From assembly GCA_015680685.1 (NCBI GenBank), contig MNCI01010715.1:165632-229631 (forward strand): DNA of 64,000 bases, given 5' to 3'. The stretch is from Gnetum montanum (taxonomy: Eukaryota > Streptophyta > Gnetopsida > Gnetales > Gnetaceae). The translations under genes were made by a program, and so were the position numbers. A model generated the notes under the pieces. It was not told where the DNA came from and did not search any database. It was given only the letters and a program-made list of their open reading frames with translations. Below, in pieces: positions 57,475-64,000 of the stretch. How positions within the stretch are numbered: the first letter of the stretch is position 1; every line of letters begins with the position of its first letter.

Positions 57475-58520
57475 ATGGAAATCCATCATGATCTCTCTTC
57501 ACCTTTAGCTTTAGCAGGTCCACATGGCAAACTCGCAAGACAACTGAACCCAGAGCTAATAGATTGGGAATCATCCGCAGTTAGCACCGTAGCATCCTTC
57601 GAAGCATCCCTAGACTAGCTTGAGCATTTGGTCCAAGCCCTAGATTTAGAGGCTGGGGATGTAACTAAGGACCCTCTCATCAAAGTGCCTGTGACCACAT
57701 CTAGGGGGAAGATAAAAACATTGAAACTTAGTTCCCTCCTAGATCCGTAAACACACAAAGATGTAGCCAAAATTCTTCGAGATAACATTGAAGTCTTTGC
57801 ATGGTCATACAGCGACATGCTAGGTTTAGATCCGAGGCTAATACAGCACAACATCGTCTTAGACCTGCGCATGAAAGCAGTTAAGTAGAAGGCTTGCAAG
57901 GTTAAACCAGAGATCACACTGGCCATATAGGATTAAATCACCAAACTATACCAGGCTGGTTTCATCTGGGCAGTTGATTACTTGGAATGGGTGTCCAACA
58001 TTGTTGTAGTTTCTAAGAAAACGGGAGGGTTACGAATCTGTATAGACTTCCAAGATCTGAACAAGGCAATGATCAAAGACGATTTCCCACTTCTAAGTAT
58101 TGATCAACTCATTGACACTACAGCTAGTCATGCTCTGTTATTCTTTATGGATGATTTCTCTGGCTACAACCAAATTCGCATTAACCTAGAGCATCAGTTA
58201 ACAACAACCTTCATGACCCCATGGCGTACCTTTTGTTACATTGATGCCTTTTGGGCTCAAGAACGCCAAAGCAACTTACCAGCGAACCATAACTTACATC
58301 TTTAGCGACTACATTTTAGAAACGTTGAACGACTACGTGGATGATATAGCAGTGAAATCTAAAGAAGCTGCTAATCATCCCAACAATCTAGGGGTAGTCC
58401 TCAAGCATTGCCAAATGCATGATTTACACTTCAATCCTAAAAAGTGTCTTTGGGGTGAGAACCGGACGCATGTTAGGGTTTCTAGTATCGGAGGCTGGAA
58501 TACAAGTGGACCCTGACAAA
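57475..58520 (+). pseudogene. Element C reverse transcriptase
   Basis: From ATG 57475 (MEIHHDLSSPLALAGPHGKL) the frame shows VFAWSYSDMLGLDP, LYQAGFIWAVDYLEWVSNIVVVSKKTGG, CIDFQDLNKA and FFMDDFSGYNQI. A frameshift near 58240 moves to MMPFGLKNAKATYQRTITYIF. The catalytic block reads LNDYVDDIAVKS (YVDD at about 58336-58347). Both active-site Asp are present. In-frame stops occur in the N-terminal part (for example 57616, 57748, 57886). This copy supplies the palm that element D lacks. Confidence 0.82.
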
Positions 58521-59560
58521 GTCAACGCCATCGTTAACCTAGCGCCACCTACAAATCCTAAGGAATTACGTGGGTTACAAGGTAGAGTACAGTTCATCAG
58601 AAAGTTTATAGCAAAATTGACCGACAAGTTATACCCCATGCAACATCTATTGAAGAAAGGGGTTAACTTCGAATGGACACCACAATGCCAACAAGCCTTT
58701 GATGATCTGAAGAAAGACCTTTTGCACCTCTCAACTATTTACCCACCACAGAGAGATAAGCCTTTCTTCATCTACCTTGCCACCTTGGACACATCTATCG
58801 CAGCACTATTATGTTAGAAACAGAATGACAGTTTTGAGATACCAGTATACTACCTAAGTCATGCACTAATAGCGTACGAAGCAAAATACAATGAGGTGGA
58901 GAGAAACTACCTTGCCTTAGTGTTTGCATTGAAGAAGTGGAGACACTACCTATTTTGTAGAAAAATTAACATTATTTGCAAAAGCAACATACTCCAAGCT
59001 ATTAAAAACAACCTGTATGAAAGCAGTAGGATAGCTTGATGGAAAGAAATAACAATGGAATTTGATTTGCATTATGTGAGCTAATCGTTGACGAAAGGTC
59101 AAGCCATAGCAATGCAACTTACGACCTCACCCATCGACGACTAGGCAATCATAGATCCCGAATTCCCAGAAGAGCATGTTAGCACTATCAATGTTGTCCC
59201 ATCACATCTTGAAGCTACTTTGCATTTCGATGGTGCCTTGACCACGCGAGAAGGTAGTGTAGCTGTTGTCCTTACATTCCCCTCTAGGGAAATGGATCCT
59301 TTTGCTTATCATTTTGCATTCCCTTGTACAAAAAACGTGGTAGAGTATGAGGGGTTATTCAAGGGCCTCTTAGTATCCCAAGCATTAAGCATACAACACC
59401 TGGCAATTCGTGGAGATTCACAACTAGTTGTGAATCAAATCACCGAGGCCTACGCTTGCAAGGTTATAGACCTGCAGTCCTACTGTGACTTAGCGAAAAG
59501 CCTACTCAAATAGTTTGCAACAACGGATGTGCAACACGTGCCATGCAACAAAAACACTGT
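58419..59560 (+). pseudogene. Element C RT thumb, RNase H and archaeal RNase H
   Basis: The open stretch 58419-58817 covers the thumb (VDPDKVNAIVNL, LRGLQGRVQFIRKFI) and the start of RNase H (FFIYLATLDTSIAALL). RNase H continues IPVYYLSHALIAYEAKYNEVE and ALVFALKKWRHYL to about 59110. The archaeal-type RNase H at 59205-59513 reads LHFDGALTTREGSVAVVL, NVVEYEGLFKGLLVSQALSI and AIRGDSQLVVNQI. It keeps its first Asp, unlike the D copy. The tether HVPCNKNTVADALATL follows. Stops at 58815 and 59511 break the frame. Confidence 0.82.
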
Positions 59561-60941
59561 AGCAGATGCCTTGGCCACTCTACCGTTAAATATTCCATCA
59601 CACCTGTTTGTAAGTTTGCCAAGCTTAATTACTGAGTGTGTGGAGCCTATCACTCAGGCGATACACATAGCCTCTGTCAACATTGCGAATACCCAGGAGT
59701 GGTATGCCAACATTAAAGCCTACCTACAACATGGTGAGCCCCCAAGTGGATTGACATCTGCCCAGAGAGATGGGATTCGTAAGCATGCTCGACAATATGT
59801 GCTTATGGGAGACAACGCCCTATGAAAATGCTCCTATGACGAGATATTGTTGGCATGCGTAAATGAAGAGCAAGCGCAGAAGGTGGTTAATGAAGTACAC
59901 GAGGGACTGTGTGGTGGACACATAACACCTAGGGCTATGGTCGTAAAAATCAGACATCTAAGGTACTATTGGCCTCACATGGAGCGTGATTGCCTGGCCA
60001 AAGTCAAGACATGTGATACGTGCCAACGATATGCAAATCTCATACATGTTTCACCTACAGAGCTGCATCTGATGTAGATTATGTGGCCTTTCCAACGATG
60101 GGGACTAGACCTCATAGGACCTATCACGCCTAACTCTTCCACAGGGCATAGCTTCATTATCACCGCCACTAAGTATTTTACTAAGTGGGTGGAGGCTATT
60201 CCCCTGAGAAAGACTACATCTCAGCAGATTTGCCACTTTATCTTGGACAACATCGTGACAAGGTTTGGGCTTCCCATGACTATTATGACTAACAACAGGC
60301 CACAGTTTAGTAGTGTGGAAACCTGAACCTTTTGCAACAATCTTGGCATCAGACAATCGTTCTCCTAGCCATATTACCCGCAGGTGAATGGACAAGCAAA
60401 GGCTACAAATAAGTCCATCATCAACTTGCTGAAGAAAATGCTTGACAATAGCAAGAGGCGATGGCATGAGTGAATCCTCTATGTGTTGTGGGCTTACAGG
60501 ACGACGTGCAGGATTACGATAGGTAAGACACCTTATATTTTTGTTTATGGATTTGAAGTGGTCTTACCTCTTGAGTTGCAGGTACCATCACTCCGGATGA
60601 TCCTATCGAATGTCGTGAGTGAAGCCCAGAACAATGAGTCAAGAATCATCGATCTCGACTCAATAGAGATGGAGCGTGTACAAACATTGGGTTACATACA
60701 ACATTCTCAGAATAAGCAACGACAAAAACATCATGCAAATCCGCATCAATGACCAATATAGAAGGAAGACCTCATTCTCAAGGCTATTCGTGAGCATATG
60801 AACAAATTCTCAGCAAACTGGGAAGGTCCATACATGGTCACAAAAGCCTTTGGGAATAGGGCCTTCAAGTTGGTAAACATGGACGGCAACAAGTTTGCAA
60901 ATTGTGCAAATCACTCGTATCTCAAGTCATACTACATATGA
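59561..60941 (+). pseudogene. Element C integrase
   Basis: The zinc-binding part is complete: HEGLCGGHI, then CLAKVKTCDTCQRYANLIH. Core: WGLDLIGPI (first Asp) and KWVEAIPLRKTTSQQI. The second Asp is lost (MTNNRPQFS where TDNG is usual). The Glu position reads NGQAKATNK (about 60388-60414), again Lys. The C-terminal module NKFSANWEGPYMVTKAF...YLKSYYI ends at stop TGA 60939-60941. Several stops occur (for example after 59825, 60077, 60326, 60470). Close to the D copy throughout. Confidence 0.83.
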
Positions 60942-60949
60942 TGCACGAA

Positions 60950-61370
60950 GCAGATAAGCAAACGTCCGCTACAACGTAAAATTGGCAAAGCTTCACCAAT
61001 GTCTACTACGACGTAAAACTAGTAAAGGTAAGCACACGTCCGTTATGACTATAAACTGGTAAAGCACCTCCGCTACGATGTAAAACTAGCAAAGTAGTCT
61101 GCTATGACTATAAACTAGCATAGATAGTCTGCCATGACATTAAACTAGCACAAACAGTCTGCTATGACCTTAAACTAGCTCATCCACCGTCCACTACGAT
61201 GAAAAACTAGCACAATGGTCTGCTAGGACCTTAAACTAGCACAACGACCATCTGCTATGACGTTAAACTGGCACATACGGTCTGCTAGGACCTTAAACTA
61301 GTACACCACAATCTACTGAGACCTTAAACCAGCACATCATGGTCTACCAGGACCTTAAACTAGGTTCGCG
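60950..61370. repeat. TTAAACT-type array after C's integrase
   Basis: About 13 imperfect units of 30-40 bases around GTCTGCTATGACNTTAAACTAGCA. This is the longest such array in the window. Confidence 0.85.
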
Positions 61371-62220
61371 ACATGTCCCCAGCATGCATCTACGCCAGTA
61401 CATAATAAGTGAGCATGCATAGTGCCGACACGGGGTGGAACATTGTAGTTCCAGAATGTAGTTCATGACGCCAAGAAAAAACCCTCTAGAACATATGCAA
61501 CACCATTGCTCCTAGCATCTTGCTAATCCTCCAGAGATGTTGTATGACATCCTGTTGACCCTCTGGACCTACTACCGCCACGACTCATCACCTTGGCAGT
61601 AGCTTCCCTAGTCAACACCTATTGTTGGAGTTCCAGCAGTATTATGGCCTAGCCATAATATTGTTATCCTCTAGCCCCTGCTAGCACTTGAGCTCAAGAG
61701 ACGTTTAGTTGTAGGGTAGCCCATCTCACAGCTGAACTGATAATGCTTGCCTTGGGCAGGGATTCCTCAGCATCTGCATTCACAGTAACTTCTAGCCTCC
61801 TCGATGCCAGGTCCTCCACACTAATGCTTCCAAGATTGTTGCTGGCCTTCCTAGTTTGGACATTGCATGCCTCAGTAACAACATCCAAAGCTCCAACAGC
61901 ATCCATAGCAAGCAAGATCTTTGCCTTCGTTTTGCATCATGGTTGTTTCTCTTGGTTTTCTTTCTGTTATGTTTGCAAGGTGCATACTAAAGGGGCGTCG
62001 GTCAGAGGTGCATTGCGCCATGGTGGCAGGAACTACATCGTTATAAGGTCATCATCTTGATTAGCTTGGCTACTTCAAAGTGCACATCCTGTCCTCCCCT
62101 TTAAGCTCCCTTACCTCGTTCCTTGCACCTGCAATTTCCACTCTCTTCCCTCTTTTACAAGCTTTTCCTGATGCCTGTCAAGCCCTCCCATATGCTCAAA
62201 CACAAAGTCCATGATGCGTG
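61371..62220 (+). other. 3' untranslated region of element C
   Basis: No gene seen; open stretches on both strands near 61700-62050 lack motifs. Part of it matches D's 3' untranslated region. C's polypurine tract and 3' LTR are not reached before element F begins. Confidence 0.55.
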
Positions 62221-63857
62221 TGAAACACCACAAAAATTTTGGTAACACTTCCAAACAACTTTAGAGCCTCTAAAATGGCTTCAAGCAGCCCATCATGGAG
62301 CAAGTAAGGTCCCCCAGGTGCCCACAAATCGCGACGGCAAGTCTCAGTATCAAGAATCATCCATTTTAAGGTCAAAAAGTGGAATTTTGGCTAAGTACAA
62401 TGTGCTCACATTGTGTTTACGCTGCACAGTGTAAGGATTAGCGTCACCAATGTTTGAGGCCCTGAAACTAAGTCAAAATAGGCCAAAATTAAGCACAAGG
62501 ATCCCCCATGACCTTCGCCAAGGTCCCCAGTGGTTCCCAGCCTTCAGAAAATCAAAATTCGGGCCTTAAAAGAGGTGTTTTCGGTTGATTACGCTGCGGT
62601 TACATTTTCTTACGCTACAGAGCATAAGATGCGTAATCACTATTCACTACGTAAAATACTATTCACTGCGTAAAACACTATTCACTGCGTCAAACACTAT
62701 TCACTGCGTAAAACACTATTCACTGTGTCAAACACTATTCATTAGCGTAAAATACTATTCATCAGCGTAAAACACTATTCATCGCGCGAACACTATTGAT
62801 CGAAGTTTCAGAAAATTCCAGAAATATCTCAAAAAATGGCAGAGAATTATTAGCATCAATAACTTTCAGAACATTCCAGAAAATTTCAAAAAGACTCAGA
62901 AACAAAGAAGTTTCACGCAAACGGGGGTCAAATTTCTCTTGTTGTACATTTCATTGTAAATTGACATATGTGGGCATGTTAGGCCCTCATGTTTAAATTA
63001 AATGTACTTTCATGGACTTGAATAACCCATAAATTGTAAAATGCAATGTGCCTGGTCAAGAACGTAGCTTGCCGACACACATCCAACTCGTGCACAATTG
63101 TCCGACACACATCCAACTCTTGCCAGCATGCATCCAACCCAAGCACAACTGTCCATTGGACACATGTTACCAGATCCACTTTCCTCTCATCTCTCAGCCG
63201 TTGATTCCATTCTAAAATTCTGTGCCGGAGCACAGCCCAACCCTATAAATACCCTGTCAATTCACATAAATCGAGGGGCAATTGGAGGCAAAAATCAGAA
63301 ACATTGGTAATTCTGAGAAGTTACAGAGCTGGCAATCCTTGGGTGCTCGGCACATCTGACTGTTGGCATCCAAGCATTTCTCACGTTCATCACATCACAT
63401 TATTGCATCGTCACTTCAGACATCATCCCGAGGCTTAGTGCTTGACTTGCCATCCACACGTGCAGCTACACTTCGACCGGTGCATACATTTTTATTAAAC
63501 AATACAATAAAGTTCATTGCCTCCTATTTATGTTATTTACTTCGGTTTATGCTTTGTTTACAATATAGCTCGGTTTGCGCTTTATTTATAATTTAGTACG
63601 CTCTGTTTACATTTTTGTGTCACTATTTGCATTCCATTTACATCCTGTTTACATCATTCACGATAACCCCAGCGCTAGCCGTAGCTTACGCTCGGGGAAG
63701 TCCTTGGTTCATTTGCGTGCAAACCATCCAAGGCACTCTACCTTCGTTCCATTTTCCAGCTTGCCCTCAAGCGAAGGCAGGGTCAGCTGTGGCTGCCCAG
63801 CAATCTTTCGGTGTCTGTTTCCATTCCAGCCTCACACCGACGATTTAGGTCAGTATA
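62221..63857 (+). repeat. 5' LTR of element F (1637 bp)
   Basis: It starts TGAAACACCAC and ends ...GGTCAGTATA. TATA box at 63244-63251. The tail (63400-63857) aligns with 54640-55080 in D. The U3 contains TTACGC/GCGTAA words and a minisatellite. Confidence 0.75.
62638..62799. repeat. Minisatellite in F's LTR
   Basis: About nine tandem units of 18-21 bases, consensus CACTATTCACTGCGTAAAA. Each unit carries a copy of F's GCGTAA word. Confidence 0.9.
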
Positions 63858-63861
63858 GTTT

Positions 63862-63880
63862 TTGGCGCTAGAAGGAGGGC
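63862..63880 (+). other. Primer-binding site of element F
   Basis: TTGGCGCTAGAAGGAGGGC, four bases after the LTR end. It is the best preserved of the three Tat-type primer sites here. Confidence 0.75.
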
Positions 63881-63956
63881 CACTTTCTTGTTATTAATCA
63901 AAGCCTCACTACCTATCAAAATTCCATTCATCTATCCCTGTCCATTCATGTTTGTC

Positions 63957-64000
63957 ATGGAATCTTCCCAAGTCAACCCAGTAACACTACCAATTGCTTC
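63957..64000 (+). CDS. Element F gag, start only
   Basis: The visible codons read MESSQVNPVTLPIA and are open to the window edge. They match the start of D's gag (MESSQINPVTLLIS) residue for residue at most positions, which fixes the start codon in both. Nothing can be said about the rest. Confidence 0.6.
   Translation, partial: MESSQVNPVTLPIA

Larger units (their letters stand above)
27115..62220 (+). mobile_element. Element C: Tat-lineage LTR retrotransposon split by element D
   Basis: Parts in order: 5' LTR 27115-29005, primer site, gag-protease 29249-32941, antisense gene on the minus strand (33512-36691 and 55081-56580), pol 57475-60941 and a 3' untranslated region to 62220. Element D occupies 36692-55080. 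The archaeal-type RNase H between RNase H and integrase identifies the Tat lineage. The 3' LTR is not seen, because element F starts at 62221. Without D the visible element is about 16.7 kb, large but within the range of Tat elements such as Ogre. It interrupts the protease of element A. Confidence 0.8.
62221..64000 (+). mobile_element. Element F: 5' end of a third Tat-type element
   Basis: It comprises an LTR (62221-63857), an intact primer-binding site and the first codons of gag (ATG 63957, MESSQVNPVTL). The gag start and the second half of the LTR match element D, but the U3 half is different. It runs off the right edge. Confidence 0.75.

Noticed and set aside
62221-63857. F's LTR as the 3' LTR of element C
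   Set aside because: Its U3 and word type differ from C's 5' LTR, it matches D's LTR in the second half, and it is followed by a primer site and a gag start, so it is a 5' LTR of another element.

Overview
The window is intergenic DNA from a large, repeat-rich plant genome. A seed plant is clear, and a gymnosperm-like genome is plausible, because very old, heavily mutated LTR retrotransposons are still nearly full length. I see no host gene, tRNA, rRNA or CRISPR array. Almost everything is a decayed retrotransposon, and the elements are nested. Sequence gaps are 69 N at 10654-10722 and one N at 49310.

Layout. 1-5579 is the 3' end of an Athila-like Ty3/gypsy element, here called G: 3' noncoding DNA, a degenerate extra 'env-like' ORF and a 3' LTR. 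5580-13852 holds a candidate solo LTR, an L1-type LINE remnant cut by a minus-strand solo Athila-type LTR, a second LINE fragment and a possible copia LTR. Element A (Athila-like) starts at about 13853. Element B (16244-25953, Athila-like, target duplication ATGCT) sits inside A's gag. A resumes at 25954 and is cut in its protease at 27114 by element C (Tat lineage). Element D (36692-55080, also Tat lineage) is inserted in C, which resumes at 55081 and runs to 62220. There a third Tat-type element, F, begins (5' LTR 62221-63857) and leaves the window.

The most interesting system is in C and D. Both have gag-protease and RT-RNaseH-archaeal RNaseH-integrase on the plus strand, separated by about 6 kb. 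In both, that gap carries an antisense gene on the minus strand with eight candidate exons, matching GT-AG introns, at least two intron positions conserved in phase, and an acidic C-terminus. The C copy has a TATA box of its own. C, D and F each also carry a subfamily-specific version of a short palindromic word with an ACGCT/AGCGT core, clustered in the LTR upstream of the TATA box. In C and D it also clusters in intron 1 and at the promoter of the antisense gene. This looks like a self-targeting regulator with its own binding sites, comparable in logic to the VANC anti-silencing proteins of VANDAL transposons. That functional reading is inference.

All copies are dead: many in-frame stops (TAG enriched), frameshifts, lost catalytic residues and deletions. 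Letters A, B, C, D, F and G are labels used only in this annotation.
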